Below, piece by piece: positions 8,294-17,868 of a stretch of DNA of 64,000 bases (within the stretch, counting starts at the first letter, position 1; every line of letters starts with the position of its first letter). This DNA is from Oricola nitratireducens (GTDB lineage: Bacteria; Pseudomonadota; Alphaproteobacteria; Rhizobiales; Rhizobiaceae): the NCBI RefSeq assembly GCF_014904745.1, contig NZ_JACZCS010000018.1, forward strand, positions 1 through 64,000, read 5' to 3'. The position numbers and the translations under genes are program-made. The notes beneath the pieces are model-generated. The model saw only the letters and a list, made by a program, of their open reading frames with translations, did not search any database and was not told the DNA's origin.

Positions 8294-8955
8294 GGGCAAT
8301 CTACCGTGAAGATATGCGCCAGACCCACCGCCGCATCCGCAAGCGCGGAAGGCAAATCGTGTTGCTCCGCCGGGATAGCGGCCAGTTTGGCCATCATTTC
8401 GGCATCCAACGGCTTTGGCGGCGTGTAAACCGCGGCGCAATCCGCGGCGCCGCCCTTTATCTCTACCGCACCGCGATCGGGAAAGGAGTAGGCGACGAAA
8501 TATTCGGGATCGAAAACCTCGACCTTCAGGTTCTTGTCCAGCCGGAGCGGCGCTTTGAGCGGCATGGTGAAATCGAGGATCAGCCGGCCGCCGACCATGC
8601 GATATGTGTAATTGCGCGGACGGGAGAATTGCGAATCGACGCCGCCGTCCGTCGCCCAGGTGAAGAAGTGATAGTCCTTGAGCGAATCCATGGACGTTTC
8701 GGCGAGCGGTTTCAATTCGGCCGGCTGCAGCTTGCCGTCACGATTCGTGTCGAGGCCGGTCACCGCGAGGGCGGAAAACGGCGCGTCGAACTTCCATATG
8801 TTGGTGACGGCGACAAGTTCGTGTTTCGCGTTGACGTCGAGCACCACATGGCCGTCGGCAAAGACGTGGGGATGTGCGGCGACAGGCCCTGCCAGGCACG
8901 CAACGCCCGCCCCGGCAGCCACGATTTTTCCGACGATGTCACCTGCTTTGCCCAC
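8290..8955 (-). CDS. DUF1007 family periplasmic protein
   Basis: The 221-residue protein starts at GTG and has a hydrophobic signal segment ending at GPVAA, followed by HPHVF, the conserved N-terminal motif of DUF1007. A TGLDTNRDGKLQPAEL stretch looks like an EF-hand-type acidic loop. The family is commonly encoded directly upstream of NicO transporters and is thought to assist metal handling in the periplasm. That function is inferred from neighbourhood. A second in-frame GTG lies seven codons in. Confidence 0.85.
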   Translation of the reverse strand: MGKAGDIVGKIVAAGAGVACLAGPVAAHPHVFADGHVVLDVNAKHELVAVTNIWKFDAPFSALAVTGLDTNRDGKLQPAELKPLAETSMDSLKDYHFFTWATDGGVDSQFSRPRNYTYRMVGGRLILDFTMPLKAPLRLDKNLKVEVFDPEYFVAYSFPDRGAVEIKGGAADCAAVYTPPKPLDAEMMAKLAAIPAEQHDLPSALADAAVGLAHIFTVDCP

Positions 8956-8998
8956 GCTGCAAAAAAGGGAAACAAATAAGGCAGAAAGATGGGAGAGG

Positions 8999-9075
8999 TG
9001 GTGGGCCCGGTAGGACTCGAACCTACGACCAAGCGGTTATGAGCCGCCGGCTCTAACCAACTGAGCTACAGGCCC
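8999..9075 (-). tRNA. tRNA with CAT anticodon, probably tRNA-Ile2 (lysidine-modified)
   Basis: On the minus strand the 77-nt cloverleaf has acceptor stem GGGCCTG/CGGGCCC, discriminator A and an encoded CCA. The D arm is GCTC/GAGC, the anticodon loop is CTCATAA (anticodon CAT), and the T arm contains GGTTCGAGTCC. The anticodon arm and variable region (GCTCATAACCGCTTGGTCG) closely follow the Ile2 class that reads AUA after lysidine modification by TilS, rather than elongator or initiator Met tRNAs. The identity is inferred from similarity; automated callers may label it tRNA-Met. Confidence 0.9.
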
Positions 9076-9088
9076 CACGCCGGGATCA

Positions 9089-9116
9089 ATTATCCGAATC
9101 GTTCGCGCTTCACAAG
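9089..9116 (-). promoter_or_regulatory. Probable sigma-70 promoter of the CAT tRNA
   Basis: Reading the minus strand, CTTGTG (9116-9111) and GATAAT (9094-9089) are separated by 16 nt. The -10 ends 13 nt before the tRNA 5' end, a suitable distance for a short leader. Confidence 0.5.
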
Positions 9117-9210
9117 CGGGTTTGCGCCGGGCATGGATTGCGCGCCTTGATTGCGGCGCATTGGCGTGGCACCGCCGGATGCGAAGGGCTTTTTACGGGA
9201 CCACATTTCG

Positions 9211-9957
9211 ATGATTTTCACACGCAACGCATTTTTCTCCACCCTCGTGCTCGCAACGGTCGCGGCCACTGCCCCAGGCGTCGCGCTGGCGCAGGACAGC
9301 GAGCCGACGCCGCGCATCATGGTATCGGGCGAAGGCATGGCCACCGTCGCGCCGGACATGGCGGTGCTTTCGCTGACGGTGATGCGCGAAGCGGACACGG
9401 CGCGTGCCGCGCTCGACGACAACACGGCGGCGATGAGCGACGTGCTTGCCGCGATGAAGGCGGAAGGCATCGAGGATCGCGACCTGCAGACCTCGGGCTT
9501 TTCCATCGAGCCGAAATATCTCTACCCGAAGAATTCCTCCAACGGCGACCGCCAGCCGCCGAAAATCGTCGGCTACACCGTGCGCAACTCGCTGACGGTC
9601 CGGGTCCGCGATCTCGACAAGGTCGGCGCGATCCTCGACAGGTCGGTGACGCTCGGCGTCAACCAGGGCGGCGGCATCGCGTTCACCAATGACGATCCCT
9701 CAGGCGCGATCAAGGAAGCGCGCGTCAAGGCGATGCGGGAGGCGATGGCCAAGGCGAAGACGCTGACGGAGACCGCCGGCGTCGGCCTCGGCAAGGTGCT
9801 GGAAATTTCGGAGAATTCCTTCCGGCCGCAGCCGGTGCCACTGGCGCGCGCCAAGGTCGCGATGATGGAAGCCTCGGACGCCGCGCCGGTTCCGGTCGCG
9901 ACCGGCGAGAACGCCTATTCGGTGACCGTCAACGTCACCTTCGCCATCGACCAGTAG
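9211..9957 (+). CDS. SIMPL domain (DUF541) periplasmic protein
   Basis: The ATG at 9211 gives 248 residues with a clear signal peptide (MIFTRNAFFSTLVLATVAAT...ALAQ). An upstream in-frame TTG would add an unlikely leader. The mature part shows the SIMPL/DUF541 pattern: an early SGEGMATVAPDMA motif, a central VGYTVRNSLTVRVRDLDKVG segment and a C-terminal VTVNVTFAI strand. Members such as BP26/OMP28 are periplasmic, and some assemble into oligomers. The precise role here is unknown. Confidence 0.88.
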   Translation: MIFTRNAFFSTLVLATVAATAPGVALAQDSEPTPRIMVSGEGMATVAPDMAVLSLTVMREADTARAALDDNTAAMSDVLAAMKAEGIEDRDLQTSGFSIEPKYLYPKNSSNGDRQPPKIVGYTVRNSLTVRVRDLDKVGAILDRSVTLGVNQGGGIAFTNDDPSGAIKEARVKAMREAMAKAKTLTETAGVGLGKVLEISENSFRPQPVPLARAKVAMMEASDAAPVPVATGENAYSVTVNVTFAIDQ

Positions 9958-9961
9958 CGCA

Positions 9962-9980
9962 GAGGGGCGTTATGCCCCTC
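9962..9980. terminator. Stem-loop between convergent genes (possible bidirectional terminator)
   Basis: A 7-bp GC-rich stem (GAGGGGC at 9962-9968, GCCCCTC at 9974-9980) with a 5-nt loop lies between the SIMPL stop and the YHS stop. There is no long T-tract, so termination strength is uncertain. Confidence 0.4.
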
Positions 9981-10437
9981 ACTCGCCCGACAAGCCCGGC
10001 CAGTTGGCATCCGCCTTCGCGATATTGCCGGGAATGTCGGTCTGCCACTGGCTGCGGACCCGTTTCGTGAAGTTCAGATAGAGCTTGCCGTCGACGACGG
10101 AGAAGGCCTGCGGATCGACCGCGGCGGTGGCGCCGCGCGACACCGCGAAGGCGCAGAAACCGCCATATTGCGGCACGTATTTCGCCGGATCGGCGAGAAA
10201 GGCGTCGCGGTTTTCGGCGCTCGCAAAGCGGTAGGTCGCGCCGTCGTGGACGGCCGTGATCTTCGGCGAACCCTCCAACGCCTTGTCCTGCGTGAAATAG
10301 GCGACCGGATCGTAGCCCTCGATCGCGAGGCCATCGACGGCGAGGTTCATCTTTCCGGCGAGAGCGGTCCTGCCGATCGCGAAGATCGTCACGCCGGCAA
10401 GCAGGACCCGCAGCGATGCGCGTCTGGTTGTGATCAT
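9979..10437 (-). CDS. YHS domain-containing exported protein
   Basis: The 152-residue protein begins with TTRRASLRVLLAG, a twin-arginine-like signal, then a hydrophobic stretch to ALA. The body has the YHS pattern: GYDPVAYF near the start, then AENRDAFLADPAKYVPQYGGFC. YHS domains are small, often metal-associated modules. The ATG at 10437 was chosen because it gives a proper signal; the frame is open further upstream without a plausible leader. Confidence 0.82.
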   Translation of the reverse strand: MITTRRASLRVLLAGVTIFAIGRTALAGKMNLAVDGLAIEGYDPVAYFTQDKALEGSPKITAVHDGATYRFASAENRDAFLADPAKYVPQYGGFCAFAVSRGATAAVDPQAFSVVDGKLYLNFTKRVRSQWQTDIPGNIAKADANWPGLSGE

Positions 10438-10529
10438 CGTTCCTCTCCCCCAATGCGTGAGCCTGCTATCGCGCCGGGAAACGATCCGCAAGACGCGCCG
10501 GCCTGAATCCAAACACATGTGCGTGAGGC

Positions 10530-11120
10530 TCAGCCCAGGTCGCGCATCCAGTACTGCATCGGCTTCGCGGTCTCGTCCGACGCGCCGATGTCCTTCCATG
10601 AATAGGCGGTCGTCAGGCCCTCGACGCGGGCGTAACCGCGCTTTTGCCAGAAGGCGTCGAGCGGCACGTAATCGTCCGGCCGCATCGGGTGGTCGTCCGG
10701 GCGGATGACGGCGGAAAAGATGCATTTCGAAAAGCCCTGGGCCCGGGCCTCCGCCTCGCGCTCCCCGAAGAAGCGGACGCCGACGCCCTGCCCGCGATAG
10801 TCCGGCAGCAGGACGGATTCGCCGAAATAGAAAAAGTCGTCGACACGCAAGCCGAGCCTCGCGAAGGGCTCGGCGAACTCGGCCTTGTGCTCCGCCAAGG
10901 GTGAAGCCGTCGCCGCGCCGACCAGCCTGCCGCCATCGAAGGCGCCGCAGACGAAAGCGCCGGGCGCTTCCAGATAGGTTTCCAGATAGCGGCGCTCGTA
11001 GTCCATGTCGCCGTCATAGAGATAGGGCCAGGCGCGAAAGACCGCGATGCGCAGGCGCGCCAGATCGTCGAAGCGCGCGACGACCTCGTCGCGCGGCAGC
11101 GGACGGACCTCGACAGTCAT
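10530..11120 (-). CDS. GNAT-family N-acetyltransferase
   Basis: This 196-residue protein carries the acetyl-CoA binding signature of GNAT enzymes: a VLLPDYRGQGVGVRFF strand-loop-helix (RGQGVG, the Q/RxxGxG/A motif) and a downstream AQGFSKCIFSAV strand. The substrate is unknown. Its ATG overlaps the stop of the SnoaL-like gene (TGATG), so the two are translationally coupled. Confidence 0.82.
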   Translation of the reverse strand: MTVEVRPLPRDEVVARFDDLARLRIAVFRAWPYLYDGDMDYERRYLETYLEAPGAFVCGAFDGGRLVGAATASPLAEHKAEFAEPFARLGLRVDDFFYFGESVLLPDYRGQGVGVRFFGEREAEARAQGFSKCIFSAVIRPDDHPMRPDDYVPLDAFWQKRGYARVEGLTTAYSWKDIGASDETAKPMQYWMRDLG

Positions 11121-11536
11121 CAGCCTTCCTTGGAAACCTGCGCGATCCAGTCCTGCAGATTGTAATAGGTCGTCACGCGGCTGATCAGCCCGTCGTCGAT
11201 TTCGAAGAAGATGCCGGCGGGCAGCGTGTAGGACTGGCCGTTGGCCGCCGGCAGGCCCTCCGCGGTCGCCAGATACTTGCCGTGTACAGTGAACTCGGCG
11301 GCGGCGCGCACGCCGCCTTCCGCGACCATGACGACGATGTCGGCCAGCCGCTCGTCATAATGGCGGGTCATCTCGGCGTTGAACCAGCGGAATTTCTCCT
11401 TGCCGATCTCGCGGCCGCCCTGATTGATGTCGTGGGCGACATCCTCGTGCAGGCAGTCGAGCATCGCATCAGTATCGCCCGCATTGAAGGCGGCGAGATA
11501 GCGTTCGATCAGCGTCCCGGTTTCGGTCTCGGCCAT
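11120..11536 (-). CDS. SnoaL-like / NTF2-superfamily (ketosteroid isomerase-related) protein
   Basis: The protein has 138 residues. The N-terminal helix LIERYLAAFNAGDTDAMLDCL followed by EDVAHDIN is the standard opening of the SnoaL-like NTF2 fold, and the C-terminal strand FFEIDDGLISRVTTYYNLQDW is the usual end of the cone. Members include isomerases, hydrolases and non-enzymatic proteins. It forms a two-gene unit with the GNAT gene. Confidence 0.8.
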   Translation of the reverse strand: MAETETGTLIERYLAAFNAGDTDAMLDCLHEDVAHDINQGGREIGKEKFRWFNAEMTRHYDERLADIVVMVAEGGVRAAAEFTVHGKYLATAEGLPAANGQSYTLPAGIFFEIDDGLISRVTTYYNLQDWIAQVSKEG

Positions 11537-11593
11537 ATCTGTCCTCTTTGCTGTTCTTGGGGGAAAACGCTTCGCTTCGCGCGCGGTTCCCGC

Positions 11594-12067
11594 CTACATT
11601 CCCTCCTCGACCATGTGGTCGAGATATTCGCCTTCATGCGCCATGTCCTGCTCGAAGGCGGTGACGCGATGGCGCATCGAGACATGCGCCCGGTGCACCG
11701 AGTCCCGATCACCCGTGAGCAGCGGATGCCAGTTATGCAGCGGACGGTCCTCGGCGAGCAGCCGGTAGGCGCAGGTCTTCGGCAGCCACGGAATGGTGCG
11801 CACGTTCTCGGGCGTCAGCCGCACGCAGTCCGGCACTTGCTCCAGGCGGTTCTCGTAGTCGGTGCAGCGGCATGCCCCGGCATCGAACAGGCGGCAGGCG
11901 ACTGTCGTATAGTAGATCTCGTCGGTGTCGTCGTCGATCAGCTTCGACATGCAGCACTTGCCGCAGCCGTCGCAGAGCGCCTCCCACTCGGCGGCATTCA
12001 TCTCCTCGAGCGGCACCGTCTCCCAGAAACGGTCGCGGATTTCGGTTGTCTTTGCGTTTGCGGTCAT
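11594..12067 (-). CDS. YcgN/UPF0260 family cysteine-cluster protein
   Basis: The 157-residue protein starts at the ATG at 12067 (an upstream TTG would add four residues). The cysteine cluster CDGCGKCCMSKL near residues 35-46, then further cysteines in ACRLFDAGACRC and VPDCVRL, define the UPF0260/YkgJ-type zinc or iron-sulfur binding family. WLPKTCAYRLL is also conserved. Molecular function is not established. Confidence 0.9.
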   Translation of the reverse strand: MTANAKTTEIRDRFWETVPLEEMNAAEWEALCDGCGKCCMSKLIDDDTDEIYYTTVACRLFDAGACRCTDYENRLEQVPDCVRLTPENVRTIPWLPKTCAYRLLAEDRPLHNWHPLLTGDRDSVHRAHVSMRHRVTAFEQDMAHEGEYLDHMVEEGM

Positions 12068-12174
12068 TGCCGCGAACAATCACATCGCGGTGACGCTGGC
12101 AAGGCGGGATGGAACGCGGGCCGCACTCGATTATTGTCTCCCGCGACCTAGTTCGACACGAAAGGAGAAGGCCC

Positions 12175-12879
12175 ATGCGCTTCAAGGGAGACACCGTGAT
12201 CGTCACCGGCGCCGCCGGAAACCTCGGCAGCGCCGTCGCGAGCCGGTTTGCCGCGGAAGGCGCATCGGTCGCGCTGTTCGGGCACAGGCTCGAGAAGGTG
12301 GAGACCGTCGCCGCCGGCCTGGACGGCAAGCATGCGGCCTTCGGCGTCGACCTGACCGACCGCGAAGCGACGAAACAGGCCGTCGCGCAGGCGACCGAGA
12401 CGCTCGGGCCGCCGACGATCCTCTGCGCGATCGCCGGCGGCTTCGACATGGGCACGCCGGTGCATGAAGTCGCCGCCGAAACCTGGCAGAAAATGATGGA
12501 TCTCAACCTGGGCACGCTGCTTTCGGCGCTTGCCGCCGTCACGCCCGGCATGATCGAGCGCGGCGCCGGCAAGATCGTCACCGTCGGCGCGAATGGCGCG
12601 AAAACCGGCGGCAAGACCATGGGGCCGTATGCGGCCTCGAAATCGGCGGTGATGCGGGTGACCGAGAGCGCATCCGCGGAGCTGAAAGGACACGGCGTCA
12701 ACGTCAACTGCGTGCTGCCGTCGATCATCGATACGCCGGAAAACCGTGCGGCGATGCCGAAGGCCGATCCGGGAAAATGGGTGACGCCTGAGAGCCTCGC
12801 CGGCGTCATTGCCTTTCTCTGCTCGGATGACGCCGCCGATATCCACGGCGCGCTGGTCCCGGTGACCGGGCCGAGTTGA
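12175..12879 (+). CDS. Short-chain dehydrogenase/reductase (SDR)
   Basis: The protein has 234 residues. The ATG at 12175 follows an AAAGGAGAAGG ribosome binding site. The cofactor motif TGAAGNLGSAVASRF is a GxxxGxG Rossmann turn at 11-17, and the catalytic pattern is visible as YAASKSAVMRV (YxxxK). It ends in a HGALVPVTGPS segment typical of classical SDRs. The specific reaction cannot be assigned. It converges on the DciA-like gene. Confidence 0.85.
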   Translation: MRFKGDTVIVTGAAGNLGSAVASRFAAEGASVALFGHRLEKVETVAAGLDGKHAAFGVDLTDREATKQAVAQATETLGPPTILCAIAGGFDMGTPVHEVAAETWQKMMDLNLGTLLSALAAVTPGMIERGAGKIVTVGANGAKTGGKTMGPYAASKSAVMRVTESASAELKGHGVNVNCVLPSIIDTPENRAAMPKADPGKWVTPESLAGVIAFLCSDDAADIHGALVPVTGPS

Positions 12880-12890
12880 ACCGGTTCCGC

Positions 12891-13403
12891 CTACCGCCTG
12901 TCCTGCTTGACGCTTCTGCCGAGCCGGATCAGCGCCTCGCGCAGGCCCTCGTCCTCGATACCTCCGGCAAGGGCCTCGATGCGCTTTTCGTCGACGGCTG
13001 AGACCGGCGCCTTGCGGCGTTGCGGCTTGCGTTCGGGAGCGACCGGTTTCTGCACCAGTTGCAGCCGCTCGACCGCCTGGAAGCCGAAAAAGGCGTTGAC
13101 GCGCTGGATGATCTCGCCGGACTGGTGCTGGACGTGCAGCGCCGCCATGCCTTCGGCGGCGACGATCAGGGTCGCCGGCTTGAACGGATCGTCCTCGTGG
13201 GCGCGGCGCGGCCAGTTGATCTTCTGCGGCCGGGTCGTTTCGGCGAGCATCGCGGGCACGATCTGCGGCCATGCGGCGAGAAGCGCGCTGGTCATGCCGG
13301 CGCGTTTGGCGAGCACCGGGTCGAGCACGGCCGATACGAGACCGCCGACGGGCTCGGGCGCGTAGGTCTTCCATGGTCCGTATCGTGGTTTCCCGGTCGT
13401 CAC
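12891..13403 (-). CDS. DUF721 / DciA-like protein
   Basis: The protein is about 170 residues from a GTG at 13403. The start is uncertain because the frame is open further upstream. The DUF721 core is recognisable: a PEPVGGLVSAVLDPVLAKRA helix, AAWPQIVPAMLAE, then a strand-rich stretch (ATLIVAAEGMAALHVQHQ) and a basic, disordered C-terminal tail. DciA proteins help load the replicative helicase in bacteria lacking DnaC. In alphaproteobacteria this role is inferred from family membership. It is divergent from mutY. Confidence 0.72.
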   Translation of the reverse strand: MTTGKPRYGPWKTYAPEPVGGLVSAVLDPVLAKRAGMTSALLAAWPQIVPAMLAETTRPQKINWPRRAHEDDPFKPATLIVAAEGMAALHVQHQSGEIIQRVNAFFGFQAVERLQLVQKPVAPERKPQRRKAPVSAVDEKRIEALAGGIEDEGLREALIRLGRSVKQDRR

Positions 13404-13505
13404 GCCGCCTCGCTTTCGGCACTTGCGGATGGCGCCATGATAATCGTGCGGACGCGCAAAAGCGAATGCTTGATCTCGGGGCGCTGTTTCGCGCACAAGA
13501 CAGAC

Positions 13506-14597
13506 ATGGCCAGCCCCTCCCCGGACACCACCGCATCCACCGTCGCGTGCAAAATGCTCGCCTGGTACGACCGGCATGCGCGCGAGCTGCCCTGGCGGGT
13601 CGGGCCGGGCGATCTTGCCAGGGGCATCCGCCCGGATCCCTACCGCGTCTGGCTGTCGGAGATCATGCTGCAACAAACCACCGTCGCCGCGGTGAAGGAC
13701 TATTTCGCTAAATTTACCGCCAAGTGGCCGGACGTCGCGTCGCTCGCCGCCGCGCATGAGGACGACATCCTGAAAGCCTGGGCCGGGCTCGGCTATTATT
13801 CGCGCGCCCGCAACCTGAAGAAATGCGCCGACGCGGTGGTGGCCGACCATGGCGGAACGTTTCCGACGTCGTCAGCGGGTCTGCTCGATCTGCCGGGCAT
13901 CGGCGACTATACCTCCGCGGCGATTGCCGCGATCGCGTTTAACGAACCCGCCGCCGTCGTCGACGGCAATGTCGAGCGCGTCATCACGCGGCTCCATGCG
14001 ATCGATACGCCGCTGCCGGAGGCGAAGAAGGAAATCCGCGCGATCACCCGGTCACTGACCGATCCCGCGCGGCCCGGCGATTTCGCGCAAAGCATGATGG
14101 ATCTCGGCGCGACGCTGTGCACCCCGAAGCGGCCGGCCTGCATGCATTGCCCGCTGCGTGAGGACTGCCGCGCGCTTTCCGCCGGCGATCCGGAGCGCTT
14201 CCCGGTCAGGCCGGCGAAGAAGACAAAGCCCCTGCGCCGTGGCGCGGCCTTCGTGCTGACCAATCGCGACGGCGCCTTCCTGCTCGAGAAACGGGGCGAC
14301 AGCGGCCTGCTCGCCGGCATGACGCAGGTGCCGACGACGGCATGGACCGCGCGCCAGGACGGGACGACCGACACGTCGGAAGCGCCCGTGGCGAATGCCG
14401 ACTGGATGCATTGCGGGACCGTCGGCCATGTCTTCACGCATTTCGAACTGCGCCTTTCCGTCTACAGCGCCGAGCGCGAGATGCGGGCGGGCGAAAACCA
14501 GTGGTGGAGCGATCCGGCGTCGCTCGGCGGAGAAGCCCTACCCACTGTCATGAAAAAAGTGTTGGCTCTCGCCATAGAGAGCGAATCGGAAGACTGA
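13506..14597 (+). CDS. mutY: A/G-specific adenine DNA glycosylase
   Basis: The 363-residue protein removes adenine mispaired with 8-oxoguanine. The catalytic Glu is E52 in WLSEIMLQQTTV. The helix-hairpin-helix is LPGIGDYTSAAIAAIAF around 129-145, followed by the catalytic Asp D153 in VVDGNVERV. The [4Fe-4S] loop is intact with C205, C212, C215 and C221 (C-6-C-2-C-5-C). The C-terminal NUDIX-like domain that recognises 8-oxoG covers about 240-350. It is transcribed away from the DUF721 gene, and the HAD phosphatase gene follows after 13 nt. Confidence 0.96.
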   Translation: MASPSPDTTASTVACKMLAWYDRHARELPWRVGPGDLARGIRPDPYRVWLSEIMLQQTTVAAVKDYFAKFTAKWPDVASLAAAHEDDILKAWAGLGYYSRARNLKKCADAVVADHGGTFPTSSAGLLDLPGIGDYTSAAIAAIAFNEPAAVVDGNVERVITRLHAIDTPLPEAKKEIRAITRSLTDPARPGDFAQSMMDLGATLCTPKRPACMHCPLREDCRALSAGDPERFPVRPAKKTKPLRRGAAFVLTNRDGAFLLEKRGDSGLLAGMTQVPTTAWTARQDGTTDTSEAPVANADWMHCGTVGHVFTHFELRLSVYSAEREMRAGENQWWSDPASLGGEALPTVMKKVLALAIESESED

Positions 14598-14610
14598 CCA
14601 GGCCGAAAAC

Positions 14611-15222
14611 ATGACCACCATCCGTCACATCGTCTTCGACATCGGCAAGGTGCTGGTGCACTACGACCCGGAAGCACCGTTCCGGCGGATCATCCCCGAC
14701 GACCGCCGCCGCGCCTGGTTCCTGGAAGAAGTCTGCTCGCCCGCATGGAACGCCGAGCAGGATCGTGGCCGCAGCTGGATCGAGGCCGAGGACGAACTGA
14801 TCGCGCGCTTCCCCGACGAGGCCGACAATATCCGCGCCTTCCGCCGTCACTGGACGGAGATGGTGCCCTATGCCTACGAGGACAGCGTCGCGATCCTGCG
14901 CGAACAGCTCGATGCCGGCCGCGACGTGACGATGCTGACCAATTTCGCCTCCGACACGTTCCGCGAGGCGCAGGAGATGTATCCGTTCCTGAAGGACTCG
15001 CGCGGCGTCACGGTGTCCGGCGACATCAGGATCATCAAGCCCGATCCGGCGATCTACGCGCACCACACCGAACAATTCGGCCTCGATCCGGCGGCGACGC
15101 TGTTCATCGACGACTCGGAAAAGAACGTCGTCTCGGCGCGCGATTTCGGCTGGCAGGCGATCCATTTCGAGGATGCGGAGCAATTGCGCGAGGACCTCGC
15201 CGCCTTCCGGCTCGCCGCCTGA
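14611..15222 (+). CDS. HAD-superfamily (YihX-like) phosphatase
   Basis: The 203-residue protein shows all four HAD motifs: FDIGKVLVHYD (I), TNFASDTF (II), a lysine in IIKPDPAIY (III) and LFIDDSEKN (IV). Motif I has Gly in place of the second Asp, as in the YihX subgroup (DLGNV), so this is a subfamily trait, not damage. YihX hydrolyses alpha-glucose-1-phosphate; the substrate here is open. It lies between mutY and a flavin reductase, all on the same strand. Confidence 0.88.
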   Translation: MTTIRHIVFDIGKVLVHYDPEAPFRRIIPDDRRRAWFLEEVCSPAWNAEQDRGRSWIEAEDELIARFPDEADNIRAFRRHWTEMVPYAYEDSVAILREQLDAGRDVTMLTNFASDTFREAQEMYPFLKDSRGVTVSGDIRIIKPDPAIYAHHTEQFGLDPAATLFIDDSEKNVVSARDFGWQAIHFEDAEQLREDLAAFRLAA

Positions 15223-15227
15223 CGGCC

Positions 15228-15758
15228 ATGCGGTTTCTCGCCCTATCCGGCAGCTTGCGCTCCGCATCCACCAACACGGCATTGCTGCATGCCTTCGCGA
15301 ACATCGCGCCGGAAGGCATTACGGTCGAGGTTTTCGACGGGATGGGCGATCTGCCGCTGTTTTCGCCGGACCTGGAGGCCGATACGCCGGACAGCGTGCT
15401 GCGGCTGGCGGATAAGGTCGCCGGCTGCGACGGCATCCTGATCGCATGCCCGGAATATGCGCACGGCATTCCCGGCGCCTTCAAGAACGCGCTCGACTGG
15501 CTGGTCTCACGCTTCGAGATCCCGGGCAAGCCGGTGATGCTGGTGCACGCCTCGACGCGCAGCGCCTATCTGCGCGACCATCTGCGCGAAGTGCTGAAGA
15601 CGATTTCCTGCCGGCTCTTTCCCGGACCGGATTTCGAGGCACATCTGATCAAGAAGGATCCGCAGCAAGTGCGCGATATCCTCGCCGCGCCGGAGATGCG
15701 CGCGGCGATGCGCTCCAAGCTGGAAGAGTTCGAACGCTTCGTTTTGAGCGGAGACTGA
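15228..15758 (+). CDS. NADPH-dependent FMN reductase family protein
   Basis: The 176-residue protein starts with [17 protein letters not shown], the FMN phosphate-binding loop of the flavodoxin-like NADPH-dependent FMN reductase family. The second flavin contact, PEYAHGIPGAFKNALDWL, is canonical. It probably uses NAD(P)H to reduce FMN, quinones or azo compounds. The ATG lies six nt after the phosphatase stop. The stop converges with ccrM, and a short CTGACC/GGTCAG hairpin spans the junction. Confidence 0.9.
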   Translation: MRFLALSGSLRSASTNTALLHAFANIAPEGITVEVFDGMGDLPLFSPDLEADTPDSVLRLADKVAGCDGILIACPEYAHGIPGAFKNALDWLVSRFEIPGKPVMLVHASTRSAYLRDHLREVLKTISCRLFPGPDFEAHLIKKDPQQVRDILAAPEMRAAMRSKLEEFERFVLSGD

Positions 15759-15765
15759 CCGCCGG

Positions 15766-16935
<1,170 letters not shown>

Positions 16936-17098
16936 TTACGCAAAACAACTGGGGTGCATGGTTACCCATCAGGGTGAATGCCGCGTTAGGAAACGTAGTT
17001 AACGCTTTGTGAAACGTACCGTTTCCGGATCGGCGAGCCAAGAGACGGCCGAAACTTTAGACCATCTCTTCTTTCTGCTCACGATACCGCGCTGGCGC

Positions 17099-17656
17099 TC
17101 AAGGCGTGTTGTAGGGCCCTTCGTCGAAACCGACGAGAACCTGCAGCGACGGCGTCTTCGGCGCCGGCACCACGACCTGTTCGTCCTTGTAGATGAATTG
17201 CGTCGCCTCGCCGTCCGCGGGAACGGCGACCTGGATCTTGCCAAGCTGCGAATAAGGCACGTTCTCGCCCTGCTTGACGGCGACGCGAACGGGCAGTTCG
17301 AGATTGCCGGCGGCGCCTTTCGGACCGAAGACGACGCGGCCCGCCGCGGCAACCTGCATGTAGAGATTTCCGGCCTCGTATTTGCAGGTACGCGTTACGT
17401 CGGTGATCGTCGCCTGGTAAATGATCTCGTCCGGATCGTCCTTCTTGCCCTTCGTGTAGGTGCGCAGGATCGCCGTGCCCTCGAGCAGGGTCACGCGCGG
17501 GCAATAGGCGCGCAGATCGTCGATCGTCAGGTTCTCGTCGCCGGGTTTCGTCCCGCCGAGCGTGTCGGACACTTTCGCCGTCTGGCACGACGCCAGCGCA
17601 ACGAGACTGAACAGCACGCCGATACGCGCGACTCCTGCAATATTTGCGAAACGCAT
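17099..17656 (-). CDS. Hypothetical lipoprotein
   Basis: The 185-residue protein from the ATG at 17656 (a second ATG lies nine codons upstream) carries a lipoprotein signal with lipobox LVALASC, so Cys24 should be lipidated. The mature part is rich in beta strands, with no domain I can name. It contains an EIIYQATITDVTRTCKY stretch and a C-terminal APKTPSLQVLVGFDEG. It is single, in the gap between ccrM and thrC, and likely anchored to the envelope. Confidence 0.75.
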   Translation of the reverse strand: MRFANIAGVARIGVLFSLVALASCQTAKVSDTLGGTKPGDENLTIDDLRAYCPRVTLLEGTAILRTYTKGKKDDPDEIIYQATITDVTRTCKYEAGNLYMQVAAAGRVVFGPKGAAGNLELPVRVAVKQGENVPYSQLGKIQVAVPADGEATQFIYKDEQVVVPAPKTPSLQVLVGFDEGPYNTP

Positions 17657-17868
17657 GATGAACCCGTTATCCCGAAAAACCATCCAAAGTCCCCTGCCTT
17701 ACCAACACGAAAATGGCAATCATGCGGTGGCGCGCGCAACTTCCATACTCTTGTTTGGCTAGTCAATGGGCGCGGACGTCCTTCGGTCTTTAGAAGCTGT
17801 CGGATTTCGGTTAAGCAGCGCGGGAAAAAAGCGCTACAAGCGCGCAGACAAAAAGTGAGCGAACCCAA

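Noticed and set aside
8999-9075. Elongator or initiator tRNA-Met
   Set aside because: The anticodon arm and variable region match the Ile2 class better than Met tRNAs.
14611-14700. HAD motif I lacking the second Asp (DIGKV)
   Set aside because: The same change is seen in the active YihX subgroup.
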